A DNA stretch of 64,000 bases from Tsukamurella tyrosinosolvens (GCF_900104775.1 NZ_FNSA01000003.1:3658001-3722000), one strand, 5' to 3'; shown: positions 40,067 to 48,620, counted from the first letter of the stretch. Translations and numbers: made by a program. The notes: generated by a model from the sequence alone, not told the origin.

Positions 40067-41341
40067 CTAGGCGGTGGCACCGTCGGGACGGGCCGGGAGC
40101 GCGGCACGGACCGCGAAGCCCCCGCCCGCCGTCGGCGTCGCCGACAGGGAGCCGCCGACGGTGCGCGCCCGCTCGGCCATGCCGGGGATGCCCTGCCCCA
40201 GCCCGGGGCCGCCGAGGTCGGCGTCGGAGGTCCGGGGGCCGTTCTCGATGCTCAGGTTGAGCGTCCCGGTGTCCAGCGTGAGCGCGACGGTGATCGCTGC
40301 GCCCTGCGCGTGCCGCGTGGCGTTCGCGATGGACTCCTGCACGATCCGGTACGCGACGAGCGCGGTGCTCTCCCCGATCGCCGACGGGTCCGGCAGGGGC
40401 AGGTAATCGACCACGACACCCGCCGCGCGGGCACCGTCGATGAGCTCGTCGACGCCGCCGAGTCCCGGCGCCGGGGCGAGCTCGGCCGAGGCGTCGTCGA
40501 GCCGGAGGACGCCGAGCAGGGCGCGGACCTCGTTGAGGGCCTCGCGGGCGGAGACGGCGATCCCGTCGAACTCGGCGCGGGCGCGCTCGGAGACGTCGGG
40601 CACGCGGTACTGGGCGGTCTGCGCCTGGACCACGACGAGCGACATCCGGTGCGCGACGATGTCGTGGAGGTCGCGGGCGATGCGGGTGCGCTCCTCGAGG
40701 ATCGCGCGGCGGCCGCGTTCGAGCTCGCTGACCTCGGTCTGCTCCTCGAGACGGTTGCGGGACTGCAAGGCCAGCCGCAGCAGCAGGATGATCACCAGCG
40801 AGACCAGGATCCCGGCGACCCAGCCGCCGCCCGTGCCGTCCTGGGCGTTGAGCCAGAACAGCATCGACGAGGCCGCGGCGATGGCGATGGCGTCGAGCGG
40901 CGAGCACTTGAGGAAGGCGATCCAGCTGGTGATCAGCATCGCCATGATCAACGAGACCTGCCAGTTCCACTGCCAGTCCTGTTTCGCATCGAACCAGAGC
41001 AGCGGGAACACCGCGGCCGTCGCGGCGACGATCCCCCACGCAGCGCGCGGGTGCGCCCAGGCGATGGCGATGGGCAGGACGGAGAGGCCGCTGATGATCG
41101 GCAGCAGCGCCGCCGGCACGGCGAACTGCTCGTTCAGGGTGGGCCAGGCGACCGCCCACATGATGAGCGCGACCAGCAGGAACAGCCAGTTGATCCTCCG
41201 GGACAGGAAGATCCCGAGCGGGGTGGCGTGCAGCGCGCCGTCGGGGGCCTGGATGTGCAGCGCGCTCTGCCGGTCCAGGTAGCGCCCGGCGCGCACCGTG
41301 GCGCGTCCGAACCGCTCGATCCTCTTCGTGGTCGTCCTCAT
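40067..41341 (-). CDS. sensor histidine kinase (HisKA_3 / NarL-partner type)
   Basis: A 424-residue kinase with six membrane segments (residues about 50-190), a HisKA_3 dimerisation domain with the phosphorylated histidine H226 in IARDLHDIVAHRMS, and an ATPase domain with the N-box ESIANATRHAQG and glycine motif GQGIPGMAERA. The ATG at 41341 is chosen because TAGCGT ends 8 bases before it; the open frame upstream lacks membrane features. It is divergent from a secreted phospholipase gene, with 112 bases between. The signal is probably sensed within the membrane, as in DesK-like kinases. Confidence 0.94.
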   Translation of the reverse strand: MRTTTKRIERFGRATVRAGRYLDRQSALHIQAPDGALHATPLGIFLSRRINWLFLLVALIMWAVAWPTLNEQFAVPAALLPIISGLSVLPIAIAWAHPRAAWGIVAATAAVFPLLWFDAKQDWQWNWQVSLIMAMLITSWIAFLKCSPLDAIAIAAASSMLFWLNAQDGTGGGWVAGILVSLVIILLLRLALQSRNRLEEQTEVSELERGRRAILEERTRIARDLHDIVAHRMSLVVVQAQTAQYRVPDVSERARAEFDGIAVSAREALNEVRALLGVLRLDDASAELAPAPGLGGVDELIDGARAAGVVVDYLPLPDPSAIGESTALVAYRIVQESIANATRHAQGAAITVALTLDTGTLNLSIENGPRTSDADLGGPGLGQGIPGMAERARTVGGSLSATPTAGGGFAVRAALPARPDGATA

Positions 41342-41453
41342 GGAAGGCAACGCTAGGGGCACCGCGCGCACGGCGTCCTCATACTTCCGGGTGATATCGA
41401 ACCCCTCGCGCAGCCGATCCGCGGATCGATCCGGCGTTCTTAGCGTCGCTGTC

Positions 41454-42017
41454 ATGAACCGCCGCATGCTCGCCGCCGCAGCCGTACTCGCCGTCCCCTT
41501 GTCGTTCGGGATCTCCCTCCCCGCCGCCGCGGGCGAGGCCGCCGAGCGCGAGGACTCGTCCACCGCCACCGCGGTCCGCGCCGTCACCGATCCCGCGCTC
41601 GACACCGCCGCCCAGGTGCGCGCGGTGCCGCGCTCCCTGGGGTACGCCGCAGCGGCCGGCCCGGGGTACGCCGTGAACCCGCACGGTGACTGTTCGTCGG
41701 TGGTGCGGCTGCCCGCGGACTTCGACGCGCCCTGCAAGGCGCACGACCTGGGGTACGACCTACTGCGTCACGCCGACGCCGCCGGACGCCCGCTGGGCGG
41801 CTGGGCCCGGCACCGGATCGACGACGCCTTCGCCGACCGGCTCGCGGCCGCGTGCGCGGCACGCCCGGTCGCGCAGCGCCGCCATTGCACCGAGGTCGCC
41901 GGGTTGACGGTGATGGCGGTGCGCGCCAACACCTGGCGCCAGCACGACGGTCCGCCGCGGGCCGAGTCCCTGCGCGAGGTCGTCACCAGCTGGCTCACGG
42001 TCGGGGGGCGGCTGTGA
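41454..42017 (+). CDS. secreted prokaryotic phospholipase A2
   Basis: A 187-residue exported protein. The signal peptide (MNRRMLAAAAVLAVPLSFGI then SLPAAAG) is typical Sec. The catalytic pair is seen in CKAHDLGYDLL, with C94, H97 and D98, matching the CxxHDxGY motif of prokaryotic PLA2; further cysteines (C80 and two later) can form the usual disulfides. It should cleave phospholipids outside the cell, releasing fatty acids. The ATG at 41454 lies 7 bases after TAGCGT (leaderless). It overlaps the following hydrolase gene by four bases (GTGA). Confidence 0.92.
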   Translation: MNRRMLAAAAVLAVPLSFGISLPAAAGEAAEREDSSTATAVRAVTDPALDTAAQVRAVPRSLGYAAAAGPGYAVNPHGDCSSVVRLPADFDAPCKAHDLGYDLLRHADAAGRPLGGWARHRIDDAFADRLAAACAARPVAQRRHCTEVAGLTVMAVRANTWRQHDGPPRAESLREVVTSWLTVGGRL

Positions 42018-43210
42018 TCCCGCGGCCGCGCCTGCGCGGCGGCGTGCCCACCGGGTACGCCGTGGGGGTGGCGTGCGCGCTCTTCCCGAACCAGTTGCCG
42101 CGCACCGTCGTCGTGCAGATCGTGGCGTGCCTGCTGTTCGGCGCGATCGGGGCGGTGGCGGGGTGGGCGGTCGTGCGCCGGCGGGAGCCGTCCGACGGTG
42201 GCGGACGGGTCGCGCTCTACATCGTGGCGGCCGCGCTCGCGGGCTGGGTGCTGTGGCAGAACCACCTCCGGGCGGCCGCCGGCGCGGATCCGGTGGGGCC
42301 GCTGGCCTTCGCCGCGCTCGCCGGTGCCGTCGTGGCGGCACCGTTGGCGGCCGGCGCGCTGTGGCCTGTGCGCGCCCGGGCCGCCGTCGCGGCGCTGGCC
42401 GGTGTCGCGGTGACGGCCGGGATCGCCTGGCCCGCAACGGCGACGTCGGCGGAGACCGCGTCGTACGCGGAACGCTTCGCGGGTATCGAGTCCTCGGCAC
42501 CGGGCGTGCGGGCGTACGCCTCCCTCGGCGACGGCGCCACCCCTTCCGCGCGCGCCGCGGTGGCGGTGGACCGGCTCATCGCCGCGGGCGGCCTCGCGCG
42601 GCGGGCGGTGGTGATCGCGGTGCCGACCGGATCCGGTTGGGTGGATCCTCATTTCGTGCGCGGGGTCGAGGAGTCGCTGCACGGGGACAGCGCGATCGTG
42701 GCGGTGCAGTACACCGAGATGCCGAGCTGGCAGTCGTTCGTCCTGCATCGCGACGCCGCCGCCGCGAGCACGGCCGCACTGATCGACGAGCTGCACCGGC
42801 GGGCACCGTCGAGCCCGATCCGCGTGTACGGGCAGAGTCTGGGCACGGTGGGCGTCCTCGCCGCCCAGCAGCGGGCGGCGGAGCTCCACGTCCCGATCGC
42901 CGCGACGCTGCAGGTCGGCACCCCCGCCGGCGTGGCGCTCGCGGGGCCCGCACAGCTCAACGCCTCCGATCCGGTGGGCATCTGGTCGGCGCGACTGCTG
43001 GTCGCGCCGCCGGCACGGGCCGCGTCCGGCTCCGGACGCGCCACCCCGAGGCCGCCGTGGCTGCCCGTGCTCTCGTTCGTGCAGGCGACCGTCGACCTGC
43101 TGGGTGCCACCGCTCCGCCGCCCGGCCTGGGGCACCGCTACGACGAGAGCCAGGGATCGGCACTGGTCGCGGACCTCGTCGCGCGGGAGGGCTTGCCCAC
43201 CGCGGCTTAA
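42014..43210 (+). CDS. membrane alpha/beta-hydrolase (Abhydrolase_9-like)
   Basis: A 398-residue protein: four hydrophobic segments in the first 150 residues, then an alpha/beta-hydrolase-like domain (YAERFAGIESSAPGVRAYAS onward) with a nucleophile elbow GQSLG near residue 275. This layout fits the Pfam Abhydrolase_9 family of actinobacteria. The GTG start lies inside the phospholipase stop (GTGA), so both are made together, and both may act on lipids at the cell surface. The specific substrate is unknown. Confidence 0.85.
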   Translation: MIPRPRLRGGVPTGYAVGVACALFPNQLPRTVVVQIVACLLFGAIGAVAGWAVVRRREPSDGGGRVALYIVAAALAGWVLWQNHLRAAAGADPVGPLAFAALAGAVVAAPLAAGALWPVRARAAVAALAGVAVTAGIAWPATATSAETASYAERFAGIESSAPGVRAYASLGDGATPSARAAVAVDRLIAAGGLARRAVVIAVPTGSGWVDPHFVRGVEESLHGDSAIVAVQYTEMPSWQSFVLHRDAAAASTAALIDELHRRAPSSPIRVYGQSLGTVGVLAAQQRAAELHVPIAATLQVGTPAGVALAGPAQLNASDPVGIWSARLLVAPPARAASGSGRATPRPPWLPVLSFVQATVDLLGATAPPPGLGHRYDESQGSALVADLVAREGLPTAA

Positions 43211-43212
43211 CC

Positions 43213-43230
43213 GGATACTTTGTGTCCAGG
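43213..43230. promoter_or_regulatory. Rrf2 operator, copy 1
   Basis: GGATACTTTGTGTCCAGG matches the second copy at 43765-43782 (opposite strand) in the pattern GGATA-N5-TGTCCAGG, itself an imperfect inverted repeat. It lies just before the Rrf2 ribosome site, which suggests autoregulation. Confidence 0.7.
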
Positions 43231-43245
43231 TTAAGGAGGACCGGC

Positions 43246-43725
43246 ATGCGGATGAGCGAGGGCGTCGAGTGGGCGGCACACGTGTGCGTGCTGCTGCACT
43301 GGCTCGACGAGGGCGACCTCACCCCCGTCCCCGCCTCGCGACTCGCGGAGTCCTACGACCTCCCCGCCGCGTACCTCGGCAAGCAGCTGCAGGCCCTCGC
43401 GCGCACCGGGATCACCGAATCCCTCCCCGGCCGACGGGGCGGGATCCGGCTGGCGCGTCCCGCGGCGGAGATCACCCTGATGGACGTCGTCGCGGCCATC
43501 GAGGGCGGCACGGCGGCGTTCGCCTGCACCGAGATCCGGCAGCGCGGCATGAACGAGGGCAGTCCCCGCAGCGAGTTCGCGCGACCGTGCGGCATCGCGC
43601 ACGCGATGCGCGGCGCCGAGCTCGCCTGGCGTCGGGAACTGGCCGCGACCTCCATCGCCGACCTGTCGGACGCAACGCCGCGCCGCGTCGCCGACGCGGC
43701 GCGCCGCCACTTCGGCGGCGCTTGA
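43246..43725 (+). CDS. Rrf2 family transcriptional regulator
   Basis: A 159-residue regulator. The winged helix lies at residues about 5-75 (LPAAYLGKQLQALARTGITE is the recognition region), followed by a loop with cysteines C94 and C115 (FACTEI and ARPCGIAHA), which could bind a metal cluster or sense redox state; the third cysteine of NsrR/IscR is not in the usual place. The ribosome site AAGGAGGA is strong. It is followed by an AhpD-like gene, and the same 18-base motif precedes both genes, so it probably represses itself and that gene. Confidence 0.92.
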   Translation: MRMSEGVEWAAHVCVLLHWLDEGDLTPVPASRLAESYDLPAAYLGKQLQALARTGITESLPGRRGGIRLARPAAEITLMDVVAAIEGGTAAFACTEIRQRGMNEGSPRSEFARPCGIAHAMRGAELAWRRELAATSIADLSDATPRRVADAARRHFGGA

Positions 43726-43764
43726 GCCACCATCCCCGCCGTCCCCGAGACCCCCGCCCTAAAA

Positions 43765-43782
43765 CCTGGACATTCAATATCC
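43765..43782. promoter_or_regulatory. Rrf2 operator, copy 2
   Basis: On the minus strand this reads GGATATTGAATGTCCAGG, sharing GGATA-N5-TGTCCAGG with copy 1 at 43213-43230. It lies 21 bases before the start of the AhpD-like gene. Confidence 0.7.
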
Positions 43783-43802
43783 ATCTATCGAGAGGAAGAT
43801 CC

Positions 43803-44234
43803 ATGAGCCGCACCCCCGGAGCCACGTCGTCGCCCGAGACCTACACGGCGCTGGTCGCGCTGGACGGCCGGCTGGCGAAGTCGCTCGGCAAGGTCCTGTA
43901 CGACATCGTCAAACTGCGCGCATCGCAGATCAACGGCTGCGCCTTCTGCGTCGACATGCACGCGAGCGACCTGGAGCGCCTCGGTACGCCGACCCGCACG
44001 ATCTACGGCGTCGCCGCGTGGGAGGAGAGTCCCTTCTTCGACGAGACGCAGCGCGTCGCACTGGCTTTCGTGGAGCGGCTGACCGGCGGCATCGATGCGG
44101 TCGACGACGCCCTGTGGGACGAGGCGGGCCGCCTCCTCGGCGAGGAGCGCCGCACCGACCTGCTCGTCGCCGTCGGCACCATCAACACCTGGAACATGCT
44201 GGGCATCACCACTCACCTCCACCCCGCCCCATGA
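43803..44234 (+). CDS. carboxymuconolactone decarboxylase family / AhpD-like protein
   Basis: A 143-residue protein with the AhpD core ASQINGCAFCVDMH, giving the redox pair C46 and C49 and the histidine H53. Such proteins work as alkylhydroperoxidase-type thiol reductants. GAGGAAG precedes the ATG. An Rrf2-site lies just upstream, linking it to the Rrf2 regulator in a peroxide- or electrophile-response unit. The element with terminal repeats begins 34 bases past its stop. Confidence 0.93.
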   Translation: MSRTPGATSSPETYTALVALDGRLAKSLGKVLYDIVKLRASQINGCAFCVDMHASDLERLGTPTRTIYGVAAWEESPFFDETQRVALAFVERLTGGIDAVDDALWDEAGRLLGEERRTDLLVAVGTINTWNMLGITTHLHPAP

Positions 44235-44322
44235 CCCCACCCTGACCTCTGACCTCGCCGCCACCCGGACTTAACAGCGTTAGCCCAGGACGCTTCCTGG
44301 GACTTCTCCTGCATCGGCTGCT

Positions 44323-44340
44323 GGCTACCCGCCGGTAGCC
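44323..44340 (+). repeat. hairpin upstream of the AbiEi/DUF559 gene
   Basis: GGCTACC and GGTAGCC form 7-base arms around CGCC, inside the left part of the element and 37 bases before the gene start. A longer alternative pairs ATCGGCT (44313-44319) with AGCCGAT. It could affect transcription of the gene. Confidence 0.45.
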
Positions 44341-44377
44341 GATACAGGGGAACCGCAACACAGGGCTCGCGCGTAAA

Positions 44378-45289
44378 ATGAACATGGGGGCGTTCGAGCG
44401 CGAGGTGCATCGATCAGCGGACCTGATCGCCGCCGTGGGCCGGTATGCGGCGGAGAAGGACTACCTCTGCATCACACCCGGCTTCCGAGTTCCGCGCGGA
44501 TCCGCCGGCGGCGCGGTCGGAGACCTCGCGACGGCGATGATCCGCCAGTACCCCGGATCCGCGCTGTGCGGCTGGACGGCGGCGCGACTGCACCTGCACA
44601 CGATGGCGAAGTCACGGGAGATCGTCGAAGTCCTGGGGCCGAAGCAGATCCGCCGACGCGGCATCCTCAGTCGTACCGCCGAGTTCGACGCGGACGACAT
44701 CGTCGTCCGCTACGGGCTGCCGTGCACCTCACCGCTCCGCACGACGATGGACCTCATTCGCTACACCGCCGGCGACGAGGGCATCGCCGCCGCGGACCAG
44801 TGCCTCCGCGTCTTCGGCAGGCCGGCCACGACGCACCGTCCGGCCTGGGTGTCGCGCCCGGCGATGGCGACCGCGGCGCAGATCGAGGCCGAGCTCGCGC
44901 GACGCGAGTGGTGGCGGGGCACCCGCATCCGGTCCGTTCTCGACGAGGCCGACGGTCGCGCCCAATCGCCGTGGGAGACCTTCTCCCGGTTGACGCTCCA
45001 TCGCGCCGGACTGACGACCATGATTCCGCAGGTTCCCGTGCTCGACGGCGAGTACTTCCTCGACCTCGCCGACGAGGAGCACAAGGTCGCCGTGGAGTAC
45101 GACGGCGCCCATCATCGCGACGCGAAGCAGCACGCCGCCGACGTCGAGCGCTGGAACGTGCTCGAGAAGGACCTCGGCTGGAACCTCATCATCGTGACGT
45201 CGGGGCCGTTGACGAACCGCCCGGACGTCCTCCTTCGCCGCGTCCGCACCGCACTCGCGGAGCGCGACCATCCCGCTACCAGTGGGTAA
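44378..45289 (+). CDS. AbiEi/DUF559-type protein (PD-(D/E)XK endonuclease-like C-terminus)
   Basis: A 303-residue protein of a family that occurs in many copies in actinobacteria. The middle part (GSALCGWTAARLHL; LRTTMDLIRYTAGDEGIAAA) matches AbiEi-type antitoxin relatives, and the C-terminal 110 residues fit the DUF559/Vsr-like nuclease fold: SPWETFSRLTLHRAG, then D in YFLDLADEEH and E.DG in VAVEYDGAHH. These acidic residues could form a metal site. The start is taken as the ATG at 44378; the ATG at 44384 is possible. It is the only gene of the repeat-bounded element. No partner toxin gene is beside it. DNA activity is inferred, not shown. Confidence 0.8.
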   Translation: MNMGAFEREVHRSADLIAAVGRYAAEKDYLCITPGFRVPRGSAGGAVGDLATAMIRQYPGSALCGWTAARLHLHTMAKSREIVEVLGPKQIRRRGILSRTAEFDADDIVVRYGLPCTSPLRTTMDLIRYTAGDEGIAAADQCLRVFGRPATTHRPAWVSRPAMATAAQIEAELARREWWRGTRIRSVLDEADGRAQSPWETFSRLTLHRAGLTTMIPQVPVLDGEYFLDLADEEHKVAVEYDGAHHRDAKQHAADVERWNVLEKDLGWNLIIVTSGPLTNRPDVLLRRVRTALAERDHPATSG

Positions 45290-45394
45290 CCAGCACTCGC
45301 CGCAGACGTTTCCCCAGGACGCCGCCTGGGCTAACGCTGTTAAGTCACCCGACGGGTCGATCCGATGGGCCGAGGTCAGCGCCGCGGGCGACCG

Positions 45395-46891
45395 TCAGGC
45401 GACGGGACCGCGGGCGGTCTCGTAGGCGGCGCCGACCTTGTAGAGCCGGTCGTCCGCCTGCGCCGGCGCCAGGATCTGCAGGCCGACGGGGAGACCGTCG
45501 TCCGTGGAGAGGCCCGACGGCACGGACATGCCGCAATGGCCGGCGAGGTTCGTCGGCAGCGTGAACAGGTCGAACAGGTACATCGCCAGCGGATCGCCGA
45601 CCTTCTCCCCCAGTTTGAACGCCGTGGTGGGGGTGGTCGGCGAGACGATGACGTCCACCTGCTCGTAGGCCTTCGCGAAGTCCGCGGCCAGCAGGGTGCG
45701 GACCTTCTGCGCGCTGCCGTAGTAGGCGTCGTAATAGCCCGAGCTCAGCGCGTAGGTGCCGATCATGATGCGCCGCTTGACCTCCGCGCCGAAGCCGGCC
45801 TCGCGGGTGAGCGCCATGACCTCCTCCGCGGAGTGCGTGCCGTCGTCGCCCGACCGGAGGCCGTAGCGCATGGCGTCGAACCGGGCGAGGTTCGACGAGA
45901 CCTCCGACGGGAGGATCAGGTAGTACGCGGCCAGCGAGTACTGGAGTGTGGGCAACGAGACCTCGACGGTCTCGGCACCCAGGTCGCGCAGATGCTGCAC
46001 GGCCTTCTCGAACGACGCCTGGACGCCGGCCTCGGTGCCGTCGGCGCCGAACTCCTTGACCAGGCCCACCCGGACGCCCGTGAGGTCGCCGGCGGCGCCC
46101 GCGCGGGCGGCGGCCACCACGCCGGGAACCGGGGCGTCGAGCGAGGTCGAGTCGCGCGGATCGTGTCCGGCGATCACCTCGTGCAGGAGTGCGGTGTCGA
46201 GGACGGTGCGCGCGCACGGCCCGCCCTGGTCCAGCGACGAGGCGCAGGCGACGAGGCCGTAGCGGCTGACGGCGCCGTACGTCGGGCGCACGCCGACGGT
46301 GGCCGTCAGCGACGCGGGCTGGCGGATGGAGCCGCCGGTGTCGGTACCGATGGCGAGCGGCGCCTCATGCGAGGCGAGGGCCGCGGCGCTGCCGCCGCCG
46401 GAGCCGCCCGGGGTGCGGTCGGCGGCCCACGGGTTGCGGGTCACGCCGTACGCCGAGTTCTCCGTCGACGAGCCCATGGCGAACTCGTCCATGTTGGTCT
46501 TGCCGAGGATCGGGATGCCGGCGGCGCGCAGCTTCGCGGTGACGGTCGCGTCGTACGGCGCCGTCCACCCCTCGAGGATCTTGGAGCCGCAGGTGGTCGG
46601 CGCGTCGGTCGTCGTGAAGACGTCCTTGAGCGCCAGCGGCACGCCGGCCAGCGCGGACGCGGGCTGCTCGCCGCGGGCCCGGGCCTCGTCGACGGCGCGG
46701 GCGGCCGCGAGGGCCTCCTCGCCCGAGACGTGGAGGAACGCGCCCAGCTCGCCGTCGACCTCGGCGATCCGGTCCAGATGCGCCTGGGTGACCTCGACGG
46801 AGCTCAGCTCGCCCGCGGCGATCTTCCCGGCCAGGTCGGCGGCGGTGGCGCCGGTGATCTCGGTGGATGCACGCAGATCGGTCACGGTCAC
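45395..46891 (-). CDS. gatA: aspartyl/glutamyl-tRNA amidotransferase subunit A
   Basis: A 498-residue amidase-signature subunit. The Ser-cisSer-Lys triad is visible as the lysine in LALKDVF, the serine in [13 protein letters not shown] and the catalytic serine in [12 protein letters not shown]. It releases ammonia from glutamine for GatB. The GTG start overlaps the gatC stop by four bases (GTGA). In M. tuberculosis gatC-gatA is followed directly by pfkA; here about 6 kb of other genes, including the repeat-bounded element, are inserted. Confidence 0.97.
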   Translation of the reverse strand: MTVTDLRASTEITGATAADLAGKIAAGELSSVEVTQAHLDRIAEVDGELGAFLHVSGEEALAAARAVDEARARGEQPASALAGVPLALKDVFTTTDAPTTCGSKILEGWTAPYDATVTAKLRAAGIPILGKTNMDEFAMGSSTENSAYGVTRNPWAADRTPGGSGGGSAAALASHEAPLAIGTDTGGSIRQPASLTATVGVRPTYGAVSRYGLVACASSLDQGGPCARTVLDTALLHEVIAGHDPRDSTSLDAPVPGVVAAARAGAAGDLTGVRVGLVKEFGADGTEAGVQASFEKAVQHLRDLGAETVEVSLPTLQYSLAAYYLILPSEVSSNLARFDAMRYGLRSGDDGTHSAEEVMALTREAGFGAEVKRRIMIGTYALSSGYYDAYYGSAQKVRTLLAADFAKAYEQVDVIVSPTTPTTAFKLGEKVGDPLAMYLFDLFTLPTNLAGHCGMSVPSGLSTDDGLPVGLQILAPAQADDRLYKVGAAYETARGPVA

Positions 46892-47184
46892 TCCTCCCCC
46901 AGGATGCGCGGCACGGCGAAGCGGTCGCCCTCGCGGTTCGGGGCGCCCGAGAGCGCCTCCTCCGGCGTCAGGCTCCCGACGGGGCTGTCCGCCCGGTTCA
47001 CGTTCACGTTGCCCTCGGGCAGGGTGAGCGGCGCGACGTCGGCGTCGCCGACCTCGGTCACCACCTTGACGTGCTCGAGGATCGAATCGAGCTGCGTGGC
47101 GAAGACGTCGAGCTCTTCGTCGGTGACGGCGAGGCGCGACAGGCGCGCCAGGTGGGCGACCTCGTCCCGGGAGATGGCAGACAT
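46888..47184 (-). CDS. gatC: aspartyl/glutamyl-tRNA amidotransferase subunit C
   Basis: A 98-residue Gat[21 protein letters not shown] at the start and the tail with LREDV-like region replaced by [16 protein letters not shown]. It stabilises GatA. I chose the ATG at 47184 since the protein then begins at the normal place (MSAISRDEV) and TAGGAT lies 7 bases upstream; a longer frame extends upstream without family similarity. Coupled to gatA by a GTGA overlap. Confidence 0.96.
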   Translation of the reverse strand: MSAISRDEVAHLARLSRLAVTDEELDVFATQLDSILEHVKVVTEVGDADVAPLTLPEGNVNVNRADSPVGSLTPEEALSGAPNREGDRFAVPRILGEE

Positions 47185-47228
47185 GCCCTTGATCCTAGGC
47201 GGCGCCGCTCGTCGCCCGCACACGGCGG

Positions 47229-48098
47229 TCACGCCACCGTGACGACCACCTTGCCCCGCGCACCGCGCGTCGCCGCCGCGGCCAGCGCCTCGTCGAATCG
47301 GGCCAGCGGGAAGGTCGCGCGCACCCGGGGAGCCAGGACGCCCTGCGCGGCGAGGTCGAACAGCCCGGCGAGCCGTTGGCCGTCGGCGCGCACCGACACG
47401 GCGACGGACCGGATCCGGTCCGTCCGGGGCTCGGTCCCGGGGAGCACCGCGATGTACGCGCCGCCGTCGCGGACCGTCGCGGCGACGGACTCGCCGAGGG
47501 ACGCGGTGTCCAGCGCGGCGTCGTACCCGCCGGTGAGGCCGGTGGCCGCCTCGGCCCCGGCGTCCCGCACGCCCTCGGCGTCGGCGGGACGCGCGAGGCC
47601 CGTGACCGTCCAGCCGGCGCGTACCGCGAGGGGAACGGCGAAGCCGCCGACCGCGCCCGCGGCGCCGGTGATCAGCAGGTCTCCCCCGGGCTCGCCGACG
47701 AGGTCGAGGGCCTGGGCGGCCGTGAGCGACGCCAGCGGTAGGGCCGCCGCGTCGACGGTGCCGATCCCGTCCGGGATCGGCGCGACGTCGGCGGCGGGCA
47801 GCGCAACGTACTCCGCGAAGGTGGCGACCGTCGGGTCGGCGACGATGGCGGCGACGCGGGTGCCGGGCGCGATCGCGGCGCCGTCGCCCACGGCGACGAC
47901 CTCCCCCGCGAGATCCCAGCCGAGGCCGAGCACCGCGTCGGGCGCGGCCCAGCCGGCGTCGCGCGGGCCTCCGGCGGCGGTGAACGCATCGACCGGGTTG
48001 ACCGCGGCCGCGGCGATCCGCACGAGGACCTCGCCCGCGGGAACGGGGACCTCGACGATCGCGGGAGCGCCGCCGGGGCGCACGTGTACTGCCTGCAT
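47229..48098 (-). CDS. quinone-oxidoreductase-like NADP-dependent dehydrogenase (MDR family)
   Basis: A 289-residue zinc-free medium-chain dehydrogenase. The GroES-like start [16 protein letters not shown] and the nucleotide motif [18 protein letters not shown] are typical of quinone oxidoreductases; no structural or catalytic zinc cysteines are present. It should reduce quinones or alpha,beta-unsaturated carbonyls. The ATG at 48098 has GGAAGGAA upstream. It is divergent from an HxlR regulator, a common pair in which HxlR responds to reactive electrophiles. Confidence 0.92.
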   Translation of the reverse strand: MQAVHVRPGGAPAIVEVPVPAGEVLVRIAAAAVNPVDAFTAAGGPRDAGWAAPDAVLGLGWDLAGEVVAVGDGAAIAPGTRVAAIVADPTVATFAEYVALPAADVAPIPDGIGTVDAAALPLASLTAAQALDLVGEPGGDLLITGAAGAVGGFAVPLAVRAGWTVTGLARPADAEGVRDAGAEAATGLTGGYDAALDTASLGESVAATVRDGGAYIAVLPGTEPRTDRIRSVAVSVRADGQRLAGLFDLAAQGVLAPRVRATFPLARFDEALAAAATRGARGKVVVTVA

Positions 48099-48174
48099 GG
48101 TGGTTCCTTCCGCCGGTCGCCCCGCGGTTCGGGGCGTTGCCTTCACACCATCGCAGCGCTACTCTCCATTGGGA

Positions 48175-48196
48175 AGTACGTACCCCGGAGTGCGTA
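48175..48196. promoter_or_regulatory. direct repeats in the HxlR / oxidoreductase intergenic region
   Basis: AGTACGTA (48175-48182) and AGTGCGTA (48189-48196) are 14 bases apart, and the first is centred on the palindrome GTACGTAC. They lie between the divergent starts at 48098 and 48216 and are candidate HxlR-binding sites. Confidence 0.45.
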
Positions 48197-48215
48197 AGGA
48201 ACGCGGAGGATCACG

Positions 48216-48620
48216 ATGGCCACCACGACGGCCGCGCAGCGGCGCGAGATCGAGCGACTGGAGTACGACGCCTTCCTCGCGCAGTGCCCGAGCCGACAGC
48301 TGCTGGAGCAGCTGTCGTCCAAGTGGGTCACCCTGCTGTTGTGCGCGCTGCACGAACGGCCGCAGCGGTACTCGGAACTGTCGCGCGAGGTGGCCGGCGT
48401 GAGCCAGAAGATGCTCACCCAGACCCTGCGCACCCTCGAGCGCGACGGCCTCATCTCCCGCGACGTCGAGGCGACGGTCCCCGTCACGGTGACCTACGCG
48501 ATCACCGAACTGGGCGAATCCCTGCACGAGGTGGTCCAGCACCTCAAGCGGTGGGCCGAGAGCAACATGCCCGCGGTGCACCGCGCCCGCGCCGACTACG
48601 ACGCGGCGACGAGCGCCTAG
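48216..48620 (+). CDS. HxlR family transcriptional regulator
   Basis: A 134-residue winged-helix protein with the HxlR pattern: a cysteine at residue 24 (FLAQCPSRQLLEQLSSKWV), the recognition helix region RYSELSREVAGVSQKMLTQT and the wing LERDGLISRDVEATVPVTVT. The cysteine is the likely sensor of electrophiles or oxidants. GGAGGA lies before the ATG at 48216. It is divergent from the MDR oxidoreductase it probably controls. Confidence 0.94.
   Translation: MATTTAAQRREIERLEYDAFLAQCPSRQLLEQLSSKWVTLLLCALHERPQRYSELSREVAGVSQKMLTQTLRTLERDGLISRDVEATVPVTVTYAITELGESLHEVVQHLKRWAESNMPAVHRARADYDAATSA

Larger units (their letters stand above)
44268..45346. mobile_element. 1,079-bp inverted-repeat-bounded element with one gene and no transposase
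   Basis: The ends are inverted repeats of about 34 bases. Starting at 44268 on the plus strand and at 45346 on the minus strand, both read GACTTAACAGCGTTAGC and agree in the first 22 bases, then at 9 of the next 12 (CCTGGG at the inner edge). A 5-base direct repeat, ACCCG, touches each end (44263-44267 and 45347-45351), as expected for a target duplication. Inside is only the AbiEi/DUF559-type gene. A gene-less relative lies at 14110-14172. No transposase is present, so movement would need an enzyme supplied elsewhere. Confidence 0.7.

Noticed and set aside
44378-45289. A full AbiE toxin-antitoxin pair
   Set aside because: Only an AbiEi-like/DUF559 protein is present; no AbiEii nucleotidyltransferase toxin gene is next to it, as gatA follows on the other strand.
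44268-45346. Calling the repeat-bounded element a complete insertion sequence
   Set aside because: No transposase or recombinase motif is present in the enclosed gene, so it can only be a non-autonomous element or a cassette.
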